From the NCBI RefSeq assembly GCF_000801105.2, contig NC_079515.1, forward strand, positions 26,559,407 to 26,623,406: DNA of 64,000 nt, given 5' to 3'. This document shows positions 14,222-30,095 of the stretch, in pieces. This stretch comes from Raphanus sativus (lineage: Eukaryota; Streptophyta; Magnoliopsida; Brassicales; Brassicaceae). How positions within the stretch are numbered: position 1 is the first letter of the stretch; the number at the start of each line of letters is the position of its first letter. The position numbers and the translations under genes are program-made. The notes under the pieces were generated by a model. It was not told where the DNA came from. It did not search any database and saw only the letters and a list, made by a program, of their open reading frames with translations.

Positions 14222-14948
14222 TACTGATCAGATCGGGAAAACAGAACAAGGCTTTCGATTCGATTCCTGCCTCTTCTTCGCCTTGTCTCTTTCTCTCTCT
14301 CTCTCTGGCAGAGTGAGAGGCAATCGAAATGAGAGGGGCGCGTGAGGCGAGTGGCGAGTTTGTAGTAGCTTTCGAGCCTTGTTGCGAATTTACCATAATA
14401 CCCTTAATGTTTAGAAACAAATCTGTTAATTGATTTTTTTCCTATATCTATAGTGGGCTTTCTTGATTAAAGAAAACATTTGTGGGTCATTGTGTGAATA
14501 TATAAGAAAAGAGGGGAAAAACATGTAAATATATCGCATTGTGTTGTGTCCGATCTAAAACCAAGGGTTTTATTATCTCTCTCTCTCTCTCCCGAGCTTC
14601 GCCGTTGGGTTAACGACTACCGTTGAATTGATATCTTCCTCTCCTTTCTGATTCCGATTCGATTCGATTCGATTCGATTCTCTCTCCCGATTTTTTAGGT
14701 TACCTCTCTCTCTATCTCTCGATCTCGATTTATCAGATTGGCTAGATTTGGTTCTCTTCTAATTTCGTCGTCTGCTATAGATTTGATATAGGTTTTGTCC
14801 CCTAGCTCATCTGCTAACTTAAGACCTTATGTATTTTGAGTTTTTTGCCAGGTTCGCGGATAAGCAAAGACACAAAGTTACTCTCTCTTTCGTTGTTTCT
14901 GCTTGGAAAGTTTCAAACTTTTTTCTAGATTCTTAGGGACATTCAGTT
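14222..14948. promoter_or_regulatory. Shared divergent promoter of PP2A-4 and RH11
   Basis: Only 727 bases separate the two start codons, so both promoters and leaders lie here. On the RH11 side there is a TATA-like GAATATATAAG (about 14495-14505), then CT-rich leader runs (14576-14592 and 14705-14720) and a GATTC repeat of five or six units near 14651-14680. A candidate leader intron ends at TTTTGCCAG (near 14851). On the PP2A side a GA/CT-rich stretch lies at 14289-14307. Start sites are inferred. Confidence 0.55.
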
Positions 14949-17463
<2,515 letters not shown>

Positions 17464-17845
17464 CCAATTAAAAAGGCTTCCCAAATTTTCATCCTTTTTA
17501 ACTTTTGACTCTTCTTATTTCGTCTCTTCTATATTCCCAAGAGAGCACATGTATTACTCATCTAGGTGAGTTTCTGTTTTTTGTTTTCAGGCTATAGACA
17601 GTAGTGTTTTTCCGATTTTGATCTTGTTCTTGGTTTCTTCTAACAACTTCATTTGTTGGTTTGAAATCCACTTTGTTCTTGTTGACAATCTTTCTTGGTG
17701 AAATACAATCTCTCTTTATATCCTTTGAGAGTCTTATGCTTACATAAGACTAGATCAAACTCAACTCCATTGCTTAAGATAAAATGTAGGTTGCTGTGTG
17801 CAAATAAGGATACAAGTCTTTAACTTATGAATTGAACAACTAGTG

Positions 17846-19252
17846 CTATTCATCATCTGAATCTTCTTCAAGTTCACTTCCTTCCACAATCTCTTCTTCT
17901 TCAGAACCTTCTTCCTCATGGCCCTCATCGTCTACCTTATCAAGCAAAAGTTCCTCCTTAGAGACCATGCCTAACCCTCTAGCCCGGTAAAGAAACCCTG
18001 TTCTCATCACATGATAGAACTTATCTCTGAGACGAGTGAGAGGATGCGGATCCACCAGCTTTCCACGACGATACCCTTCTTTGAGAATCACAGTCGTTGT
18101 CTTACACTTCAATGAGAGGTAGAAGATCCCAGGGTACCGCGTGAAGAGACGAGTGAACTTATGAGGAATGTTGAGCTCGGCTCTCATGCTTCTCAAGTAG
18201 TTCCTCTTGGTTTTCTTGTGGATAGTCAAGCTCAAGAGCTCGTGCAGTACCCCCACAGCTCGTTTCTCCATGAGATCGCTCTCAGGGTCAATGTTACTCG
18301 CGTCGTCGTAAGGAGATATGTAAGGAAGCTTCTGAAACTCATCCATCCACGCCTTGACCTTCTTCTGAGCTCCATACCCTCTAGGAAAACTCATAGGGAA
18401 AGTCAACGCGGACTGGCCTCTCTTGAACTCGCGGTAAAGACCATCCTCCCCTGAAACAGCATCCCTCTCGTTTCGCTTCTGCAGAGCCGAGAACGCGAAC
18501 TCGTCACGCCAAGTCACAAGCTTTAGACAAGGGTTCCCATTAGCGGCCTTGACGAAGCAGAAGTGATCAGGGTATCTCATGACCAGCGTCTTCTCGTAGT
18601 TGTCCGGTAACCCGAGATCGAACTTGAGAGAGTGGAGTGATCTGAGAGAGACGGTTCTCGTTCTCATCATCATCAGAAGTCTACATAGCCTCTCCACTGT
18701 ATCACCCTCGTGGCTTTGATGAATGATCTCTTCCTGTGAGTCGAGCATTAGTGCTGTCTCCGTTAGCTTGAAACAGGGCAAGCTCGCGTAACGAGCGTGT
18801 GGGAACTCGTGAAACAGAGTCGGATACCTTGAAAAGAAAACAGAGTCAGATACTTCAAAAACAGAGTCGGAAACCTTCAAAAAACAGAGCATCTACCAAT
18901 CCTAATCAAGATTCAATTTTTTTTTTAATCAACCAGAAGAGATTGAAGAAGAAGAAGGTGATTGATACCTGCGTAAGAAGCGAAGAACGGGGACGGTAAG
19001 ACCGAGGAGTTTCTGCCAATCGGCTACTGATTTGGCGGTGAGGAAACCGGTGGGAGAACGTTTAATGGCGTCTTTGAGAATGCAAGCTGCTTTGAGATCG
19101 GTCTCGGTGTCAATGATGTGATCTAGGTTCTTGTTCTTCACCCATTTCAATCTCACCTTCGCCATTGATCCCATTTCTCGCCATTGTTGTTGATGATGAT
19201 GATGAAACAGCTTGCTCACTGAAAAGAGGAAGCTTTTGGATTTGGCGAACAT
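17846..19252 (-). CDS. PORR-domain organellar RNA-binding protein
   Basis: Two exons, 19252-18969 and 18827-17846, joined within an Arg codon, give 421 residues, near the size I recall for AT3G58520. The N-terminus MFAKSKSFLFSVSKLFHHHH is basic and Ser-rich, like an organelle presequence. The PORR (DUF860) domain starts KVRLKWVKNKNLDHII (about 32-47) and runs through ADWQKLLGLTVPVLRFLRRY and FTRLFTRYPGIFYLSLK. PORR proteins such as WTF1 and WTF9 help splice group II introns in chloroplasts or mitochondria. Older databases label this family as ubiquitin carboxyl-terminal hydrolase, which is misleading: no Cys-protease motif is seen. A very acidic tail ends the protein. A partial copy of the 3' end lies at 8655-8841. 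Confidence 0.92.
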
Positions 19253-19574
19253 CTTTTATCGAACGTTTCGAGTATCAGATGGTGCAAAATGCGAAAATGG
19301 GTTTAGGGTTTATCTCGGAGTTTGCTTATGTAACTGGAAGGACAGTGAGATGCGAGGGGATAGTTTAGCAGACAAGGTGTTCGACGAAACTACTGAATGA
19401 ATCTGAAAGCCAGATTATTCTTACTTCTAAGTTTAGTAGGCCCACATGCTATAGAGTAGTAAACGTAAGCCTTTGAAGTTTTAACTAGGGCTGCCCACTC
19501 GGTAGGAACCGACCACCTAACCGAAATTTTTGGTTTAAATCCAGTTGAAAGATTGATGAAGTTTTAAAATTTAA

Positions 19575-21099
19575 CTAGATTCTGACCCGTCCTTTGAAAG
19601 GGTGGATATAGTTTTGTTTTATTTTTACTTAATTTTTATATTTATGTTTTTTTGTAATTATATTTAATTAATATTAATTTAATTTAATATAATTTTTGAT
19701 AACTATATTAAATATATCAAGTTGGATAATTATATACTTGTGCCATTGCATTTCATAAACTATTTTTAAACTTTATTCTTACAGAGTTTGCAACATGTTA
19801 TATTTTCTTTATAGTTAACTAATATAATTAGTCCAAGAATATTCGTTCCTTAGAAACCCGACTCTAAATCGACCTGAAAATCAAAGTCTCATACTCAGTG
19901 TTTTGAAACCCGACATAGATCCGTAATTAAATTGGTAAATCCGGTGATCCAAGATAAATCCAGTTTGAGTTTTATAAAAACTCAATAAAACCCGCAGAAA
20001 AACACTGAAACCTGGAACCGATTACCGGTTAAACCACTGGTTGAATCAATAGATAACTTTCACTTTTTAAGTTTTTAGTTATGTTTGTAATTCAATTTTG
20101 TATAATTTTTATAAAGAAGTTAAGTTTTTCAGTTTTGTTATTGACATTTTATTAATAATGTTTTACTTTTAGTTTCCTTTGAATTTGAAGTTTAATTTTG
20201 TTATTCTCATAACACATAAATTTTATGAATTTTTAAATTTTGATATTTAAAAACTCAATAAAACCCGCAAAAATCACTAAAACCTGGAAACCGATTACCG
20301 GTTAAAATACTTGTTGAATCAATACATAAACTTTACTTTTTGTTTTTAATTATATTTTTAAAATCTCTTTTGTATAACTTTTGATAAAGAAGTTAGATTT
20401 TTAAGTTTTGTTATTGACAATTTATTACTATTATTTTACTTTTTGGTTTACTTTAGATTTGAAGTTTAATTTTATTCACATTACATAAATAAATATTTCT
20501 AAATTTTTAAATCATAATATTTTGTTAGATATAATAAATATTAATTTGTTACAAAAAAAATATTTAAATAATCTAAAACATGTTTGATATTTTATATGTC
20601 AAATGAAAATTAAAATATAGAAATTAAAATTAAATATTTTCTAAATATTTTTTAAACATAAAATATATATAAATCGAATATATTATTTTGTGTTTTAATT
20701 GCAACGAACATATATTAAATAAATAACATCCTTACTTAGACTTGAATCAAGGAATTAATTAATAATTTAGCTAAATCAAATACACTAATGTTATTTATAT
20801 AAGTATATGTACATGTGTTTTTTGTTTTATCAACACACGAATATTAATACAGTTTAGTTCTTGGACGTATAGTCAACATTTTTTTTTTTCCATATTCGTA
20901 TTCCTTTAAATTAGAAACTTGGCGTAGTTATGTTAATTCCATTTTATTTAACTTATATGGAACGTGGAGTAGTTATGTTTTAGATGCAATTATAGTTTAC
21001 TTTATGCAGTTATATTTTCAGTTATATTTTGATACATTGTATTTTAAATTGGACACAACCTTTAATCAATTGGTCATACATGAGAATTAATAGAATAGA
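19575..21099 (-). mobile_element. Non-autonomous Helitron, minus strand
   Basis: Read on the minus strand, the element begins TCTATTCTATTAATTCTC at 21099 and ends at 19575 with a CCTTTCAAAGG hairpin, GACGGGTCAGAAT and CTAG. It sits between A and T, as Helitrons do, without target duplication. About 1.5 kb, AT-rich, with no Rep/helicase gene. It contains two tandem segments (19976-20520). Confidence 0.75.
19976..20520. repeat. Tandem duplication of about 270 bp in the Helitron
   Basis: Two diverged copies start with AAAAACTCAATAAAACCCGC (near 19976 and 20249). Both contain CCGATTACCGGTTAAA, GTTGAATCAATA and TTTGAAGTTTAATTTT in the same order. Copy length is about 270 bases. Confidence 0.8.
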
Positions 21100-21119
21100 T
21101 CGGTTTTTCTGTTCTGTTT

Positions 21120-21550
21120 TCGAAAGAAGTTTGGAGAAGCATTATGGGGAAACTTGCAGACCATAGGAATTTATTTCAATGGTCTCAGATTGTTCAGGTT
21201 CTGATAAATGGTCTTCGAGAAAGAGTGTCAACTTTCCTATTCAGATATGGGTTTCAAGTGGTTATTTATGCAATCTGGCATGAAAAGAATGTGAGGAGAG
21301 TTGGAGAAGTTTCACAAACTACGAGTTGTATGATGAGAAGACTTGACAAGTTGGTTCGAAACAGGATCACAACTTTGAGGAAGAAACCGGGAGGGAAATA
21401 TGAAAAAGCCATGGAAGTGTCGTTTGGAAGAAATTGAAGATTATTGGAGTTTTCTAAAAATTTTGTCTGAAGTTTTTTCTTTTGTGTAAGGAAGCAGATT
21501 AAACTCTGTAAGAAGGTTTTTTTTTTTTGAATAAATTTTAAATTTTTTTT
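21120..21550 (+). mobile_element. 5'-truncated LINE, 3' tail only
   Basis: The open frame around 21123-21437 includes SKEVWRSIMGKL, FQWSQIVQVLI, VVIYAIWHEKNVRR and KLVRNRITTLRKK. This is the extreme C-terminus of plant LINE ORF2, downstream of the zf-RVT region. T- and A-rich sequence follows. No endonuclease or reverse transcriptase remains. It starts about 20 bases from the Helitron edge. A target duplication was not found. Confidence 0.7.
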
Positions 21551-22078
21551 TAGAAAAAAACAAAAACCCATAACAACCAAACTACTCCAATAGACCCAAA
21601 TAACAAAAATAAATAAATCAAAATAAACTGCATTTTAGACATTCGTTTTTTTTTTGGTTTTCTACTAAATTAACTAGATAAACAGATATAGTATTATATA
21701 TACATCGATTTTGGTTTAATTGAAATAAATACCAACACCTACAACTGAACCGAAAAGGTGAAAACCCCGTGTTTAACCGGACCAAAATTAAGTTCGGGGT
21801 TTATTTTGATGACTTTCTTTTCAAAATCGAAAAACTCGAACCGATGCGAAAGAAAGAAAAACCGGTTTAACCGGATGCGCAGCTCTACTTTTAAAGTTTT
21901 AACTGGCTGGGCTAATTCTTTTTACAGACAGAACCTAAACAAGTTCCGACTTTTGTCGGCCGTGAAAGCAAATTTGCAGAAAACACAATCAAGTTCCAAC
22001 GCGTCGAGACACGACTCGCTCTAAAGATTAGACTCTAGTCTCAAGGCGAAAAGTGGGCTGAACTTGGATTGGAGAACC
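21551..22078. promoter_or_regulatory. Upstream region of the leucine-rich-repeat gene
   Basis: About 530 bases between the LINE tail and the ATG at 22079. It is AT-rich to about 21750 and then more mixed, with CCGGTTTAACCGG near 21860. A TATA-like ATATATA lies near 21695. It should contain the promoter and leader; the exact start is not visible. Confidence 0.4.
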
Positions 22079-24220
22079 ATGGAATCGAATAAAGTGTTGG
22101 AAGAGGAAGAAGAAGAGATGTGGAGGAGAGAGATAGTAACAAGCGTGATGAGGATAGTGAGCACGAGATTGCCACAGAAAGATTTGGTTTCTCTCCTTCT
22201 CGTTAGCCCCTGGCTCTATCGCACACTCGTCTCTTACCCTTCCATCTGGCTGGTAAACAATATCAGTCAGGTCTTTTCAACTTTCCAAGTTGTGATTACA
22301 TTATATACAAGTGTTTTGATTTTGCTTCTCTTTTTCAGAACATTGATTTGCGTGAGAAGACCAATGCAGGGGGCAGGCTTTTAGCTGCTCTGTCCTTGGT
22401 TAGTTAAAACCCACTAAAAGTTTGATACTTTATAATTGTGAGAGTGTTGGGAATGTTCACTGTGGTTTGAATTATTTGGCAGCAAAGATATCGTCAAGTG
22501 AAGCATATCAATCTTGAATTTTCCCAGGGTGTTGACGACACTCATCTTCAACTTGTGCAAAGCCAGGTAACATATTGGAACTTTTATGTTTCGTTTCTAG
22601 CCGCTTGAAATTCTCACAGTTTTGTTGTATTTTTGGTGCTGTATGAACGTTTTAGTGTCATGATGCGCTTTCAAGCTTAGAATGCTTGAATCTGAATGGG
22701 TGCCAAAAGATATCAGACAGTGGAATCGAAGCTATAACAAGCGTATGTCCCAAGCTAAAAATTATCTCTATCTACTGGAACGTGAGGTAATATTATGTCT
22801 GGCTCAGTTTTGTCACACCTTCTTGATTTTTTTTACCTCATTAGAGGAGGCTAATTCTAGGGGTTTATTCCACAGGGTGACTGATGATTGTATTAGACAT
22901 CTAGTCAAGAATTGCAGAAACATCATTGATTTGAACATAAGTGGCTGCAAGGTATCTTAATCTATATATTCTTGGAGTTTTATTTGTGATGAGTAGCTGT
23001 GCTTATGGCGCAATGTTCTACACACGTGAGTACCTAATTGTATGTGTACTAATTGCTGCAGAGCATAACCGACAAAGGTATGGAACTAGTAGCTGAAAGT
23101 TATCAAGACTTAGAGTCGCTGAACATCACTAGGTAAATAAAATGTTAGCTTTACCCTTTGGTTATTTATTTGTGATGGATAATCCATAACATTGTTGGAT
23201 AATGTCAACTTTTCATTACTTGATTGTTTATAAAGATGGAAGCGTGATTTCTAAGTTTATTTGAATACTTCTGGTGTTTGATCTTGTTGTTTATGATGTC
23301 GTCAGGTGTGTTAAGATCACAGATGATGGATTACTTCAAGTGCTACACAAGTGTTCCTCTCTGCAAACCTTAAACCTCTATGCCCTTTCAAGGTACATAA
23401 GAAGCACAGTTCCATTATATTGAAAATCTAGCTGATCTAAGTTTTGGAACTTATATTGCAATTTCTTGCAGCTTCACAGACAAAGCTTACAAGAAGATAT
23501 CTCTTTTGGCTGACCTAAGGTTCTTAGATCTTTGTGGTGCTCAGGTATTAATTATAATTTTCTTATCTTCAATATTAACTTGTAATTAAGAGTGCGGATT
23601 TTGGTTGTCAGAATTTATCTGATGAAGGGCTTGGTCATATAGCTAAGTGCAACAAGCTAGAGTCTCTCAACTTGACATGGTAAGCTAAGTCTCCCCTAAT
23701 GAGCAAAAAAATCTGCGTCTTCATTCCAAATGCTATAAGGCAAATGCTTATTAAACATGGCAGGTGTGTGCGCATCACAGATGCAGGTGTGATCACCATT
23801 GCTAATAGTTGTACCTCCCTCGAATTTCTCAGGTACTTAAAATCCAATTCTAGAACTCTTTGCTTCATTTTGTTTTATGATTCTTTTTTGCTGACATTAT
23901 TCAATGAAAAAAAAAATTGCAGCTTGTTTGGAATAGTTGGGGTGACTGATAAATGTCTGGAGGCTCTCTCGCAGACCTGCTCTGCTACACTCACCACTCT
24001 TGATGTCAATGGCTGCATCGGCATTAAGGTGTGTACTATGAAGAGTTTTCAATTTTCTTTTTTTTTCCATCCTCTCCGATATACAGTTCTACTTTGTGGT
24101 GAGGCTCGAGGCTAACATTATATAATGTTAACCGCATGATTAATTATTATGCAGAGACGAAGCCGTGAAGAATTGCTTCAGATGTTCCCTCGTCTGACAT
24201 GCTTCAAAGTACACAGCTAA
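22079..24220 (+). CDS. RNI-like leucine-rich-repeat (F-box-type) protein
   Basis: Twelve exons (22079-22252, 22339-22398, 22483-22566, 22656-22786, 22876-22951, 23062-23132, 23306-23392, 23472-23544, 23612-23679, 23764-23832, 23923-24028, 24155-24220) encode 354 residues, matching Arabidopsis AT3G58530 by memory. The N-terminus has an F-box-like helix (RLPQKDLVSLLLVSPWLYRT, about 33-52), then some ten cysteine-containing LRRs of the AMN1/Skp2 type, such as LECLNLNGCQKISDSGIEAI and LTTLDVNGCIGIKRRS. Such proteins usually recruit substrates to SCF ubiquitin ligases; no substrate is known to me. The first ATG is chosen because the frame upstream lacks another Met and the downstream protein aligns. 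No damage is visible. Confidence 0.92.
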
Positions 24221-25634
24221 TTTGCTCTTTAGCTCCAGGACTCTCAACAATATCTAGCCCCGTGCTTTAAGGCAAGTGGGCTCCATATGAGGATTCACTT
24301 CTGTTATAATATCTTAAGCAGATGCTTTAGTGTTTTAAAATGTTTTTATTAACTAGCCATGGTACATCCATAACTGATAGATATGACTCGTATAGCATTT
24401 TTGGTTGTACCATACTGAGAAAGCTGCAGTCATCACTTAGACCAAATTTATTCTTTATCTCTTCCTTTGACGCTTGAACTTGTGGAGACTGCTGCAAGTC
24501 TTTTGTTTGTTTGTTACTTTTTCTTCTAGTTCCAAGAAACAGGATAAATAATGTTTACACAAGTAGAACTAATACTGTAAATTGTAAAAAAAAAAAGTAG
24601 TAGTGTTAGTACCTCTATGTCCAACAGTCTGAGAGGATTCGCTGAATTGCTTTAAAAAAATCTTAGAGGCTACTGAATCTCGAGGCAAGTGTAGAAGTTC
24701 TTGCTACAAAATGAAAAAATAAGAGTATATAATTTTGTGACCATGTAAATCATCTTCTTCTATGTTTCCAAAAGATATTGTAGAAGAGATTTGGGTATGA
24801 AATTTCTCACCTGGGGCACTGTGAGATATTTGCAGGGACATGACAAGTGGGAGGGAGGCTCATTGCATGATTGGCATCAACTTTGAACCCTAAACCAGGA
24901 TCATCATCCCTGTCTTTGACAAGAGTACAGAGACATCTCTTGGTCTGCCCCTTTGTCTTATTTTTCCTTTTTGAGTGTTGTGCAACATGTTGAGTCTGGA
25001 GCTTTTAGCTTTGTTTGTAACAAAAGAAAAGACAATAGTAAAGATCAGACATGGAATCTTGATCTCACACCATGAAACATTATTACTGCTGTATTGCATA
25101 AAGACAGCATTTGTTGATTTTGATTGTATCCCCATGATCTAACCACCAGTTTATTGAATAATGAACTCTACATGCCTTTTTTATAAACTTATCTACAGAC
25201 ATTATTTCTTGTTCGCATTTGTTTCTCAACTTATATTAGATAATATAATTCTACTTTTTGCATGAAACTTGTTTAAAATGTCTAAATAATGACACTAATA
25301 GTTGACATGCCTCAGGTCTAAATTGAGAATCTTTTGCAGTCACTTGAGAGCTACATAATTATCTAAAAGTTGTTCACATTCCGTCTTCACAATCTCTGCT
25401 ACATACGCCCAGTGTGCAACACTGATACTGAAGTGAAGTGCCTGCAACTCAAGCCACTATTCTCTTGAAGAATCTGAAGTTTACATTGTTACACTGACAA
25501 GCCATGTAAGAAAAAATGTACCTTCAAAGAGGAATAACTACAAGAAGAAAAAAAGAACGAACTATAAAAGGAAATAATCGGAGAAAGGAAATTAAAAAAC
25601 TATGATATAGAGTAGAACGCAAGATGAAATAAGG
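24221..25634. other. Intergenic spacer
   Basis: It contains the 3' flank of the leucine-rich-repeat gene and about 1.2 kb of unremarkable AT-rich sequence. No open frame with family features and no repeat ends were found on either strand. Confidence 0.5.
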
Positions 25635-25988
25635 AGAAAACCAGGGCATGCAGTGGAACTCAGCTAAAAAGTGCAATGTGATCAGAAGACCATTCTTTAG
25701 ATGGAAGAGCCGTGTCCTTCCTTAAGCTCTCTTCATCAAGCAGTTCCATGAAAGATTCCACTGCTAGTGTATCCGCTGAAACCCAAGAAAAAAAGAGGCA
25801 AAATGTTAACAAGATAAATGCAGGCCACACCGGGTACAAACCTTTGTAAAATATGGAATCAAGTGTGCCTATAAAGTCACTGGTACAGTTTGTAAACAAT
25901 GGTTCATCTGAAACAGAATTCATTCTTCTCCTTTGCTGCTCAACAGTAAGGCTGCCTCCATTTCTTGCAAAAGATGAGCAGGTCCTTT
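25635..25988 (-). pseudogene. 3' relic of a CCR4-type deadenylase (probably CCR4a)
   Basis: Two minus-strand blocks, about 25988-25842 and 25775-25650, match the last two exons of the CCR4 gene at 30096-32724, with the intron at the same codon. They encode VEQQRRRMNSVSDEPLFTNC, DFIGTLDSIFYK, and VESFMELLDEESLRKDTALP ending EWSSDHIAL. An extra T near 25668 breaks the frame before the usual AEF end. The other eight exons are missing. In Arabidopsis, as I recall, CCR4a lies here, upstream of RH52, and CCR4b downstream, so this is best read as what remains of the CCR4a orthologue. Confidence 0.85.
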
Positions 25989-27050
25989 TAAAAAGACCTT
26001 GATATCTATGCTTATAACAAAGAAAACTAATACTCAAAATGCTACAAAGATTTCAAATTCTCAAGAAACTCACAATCGTTTTAGATTTTTTTATTTGTTG
26101 CATATGTATTTGTATAATTTATGATCTAATATAAATCAATAAATTTAAGTTTAAAAAAAAAGAATAAATATTCAGTAATTAATTTCAAACTGTGTCAGTA
26201 ATTAATTTTTATCCAGACAAGACAACAATAAATATTCGTCTCTATCCAATCCGTGCTCACCGTTCTTTCCACGCGCCAAGATAATTACCGCCGACGCACA
26301 GTTTACTTCGTTATAGCTACGCCGGCACGCTTTTTCATTACTTGAAAAAAAAAAGGCTCATCGAAATACAAGTGTCTCTTCATCTTTTCTTTTTGCTTCA
26401 TTTCCCAGAAACCTTTGTTTCATTCATTTGCTTCGTGTGCGATCGCGAGAAGAAGAAAAAAAACAAAAACAAAAACTAGGGTTTAGAACATCCGTACACC
26501 CATTGATCATTGATCTAGGTTTGCTTTCTCTATTCGAGTTTACTGTAAAGGTCTGAGCTTTATCTCTCTGTGCATGGTTTATGCAGCGGTTGTTCTGTTC
26601 GATTTAGTTTGTTTGCTTCTAGGGTTTAAGTGATTTGTGGTTTTAGTTCATGATTGTTCTCTGCTTTTTTTCTTACTTCTTCGTGACACTGTGTTCTGTT
26701 GTTTTGATTATTAGTCACATTCAGTTTTAGCTGAGGCTTTTCGGTTTTCTTCTATACACATTTTCTCTCAAAGCGATCCCTTTTCTCAGTATATGGAACC
26801 CCTTCTTACATGCACAGCTTTAGCTGAATACTTATTACCATCTTCTCTAGGTTTAAGTGATTTGTGGTTTTAGGAACATGATTATTCTCAGGTTTTTTTT
26901 TGTTAGCTCGTCGTGAGACTGTGTTTCTGTTGTTTCGATTGAATGTTTCTTATTTCCTACATACATTTTAACTGAATGTTGGTTACCATCTCCTCCAGGA
27001 CATTGATCAAAGGAACAAGACATCAGTGGTAGGTTTTGTAATTTGCAAGT
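25989..27050. promoter_or_regulatory. Promoter and leader intron of RH52
   Basis: A CT- and A-rich leader lies near 26380-26515. A candidate 5' untranslated intron starts at GATCTAG|GTTTGC (about 26519) and ends at CTCCTCCAG (26999), about 480 bases, leaving a leader of about 50 bases before the ATG at 27051. T-rich composition fits a plant leader intron. Part of this intron is duplicated. Confidence 0.55.
26618..26970. repeat. Diverged tandem duplication in the RH52 leader intron
   Basis: The segment with GGTTTAAGTGATTTGTGGTT and then TCATGATT, CGTGA and CTGTG occurs near 26620-26715 and again near 26849-26945, about 228 bases apart, with scattered changes. Both copies lie within the candidate 5' untranslated intron. 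Confidence 0.7.
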
Positions 27051-29645
<2,595 letters not shown>

Positions 29646-30095
29646 GCTGTCTGTCCTTATTTATCTCTATTGTTTCCCTAATAGAGAGCATCTATGTTTA
29701 TTATGTAGAAACGAGCGTTCACTGAAAGAAAGAAAAACTGCTAGTCTACTATTATTCTCTCACAAGTTCTCTAGTCTTACAAGACATGTATAAGCTGATC
29801 TAAAAGTACACATCTACTAAAAATGGAAGGATAGATTAAAAAGCAAAGGGGTATCTCTTAATATTGACGATCAAAATGCGAAAGGTTAGACAAAGAAAGA
29901 AACACAAGAGGTCATTATAAAGAATGACCAACTTCAGAAAGTGATCTCTGCCTTTTACTTTGGATCAGAATCACTTTCGAACTTTTGTGTCATCTCTGTC
30001 ATAATCTGATTATAAAAACATGAAAACAAAAAAAAAAAGAAAAAGAAAACTATCTGTAAGCGATTTGCCATGGTGAAAAGAAGGTGGAGCACCGG
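29646..30095. other. Convergent spacer between RH52 and CCR4b
   Basis: It holds the 3' untranslated regions of two genes that meet tail to tail about 450 bases apart. No stable terminator-like structure or repeat is seen. Confidence 0.5.

Noticed and set aside
17846..19252. Ubiquitin carboxyl-terminal hydrolase label for the PORR gene
   Set aside because: No Cys/His protease motifs; the sequence fits the PORR (DUF860) domain.
22064..22078. Upstream extension of the leucine-rich-repeat protein (reading TTG as start)
   Set aside because: No ATG there; the ATG at 22079 begins the conserved part.
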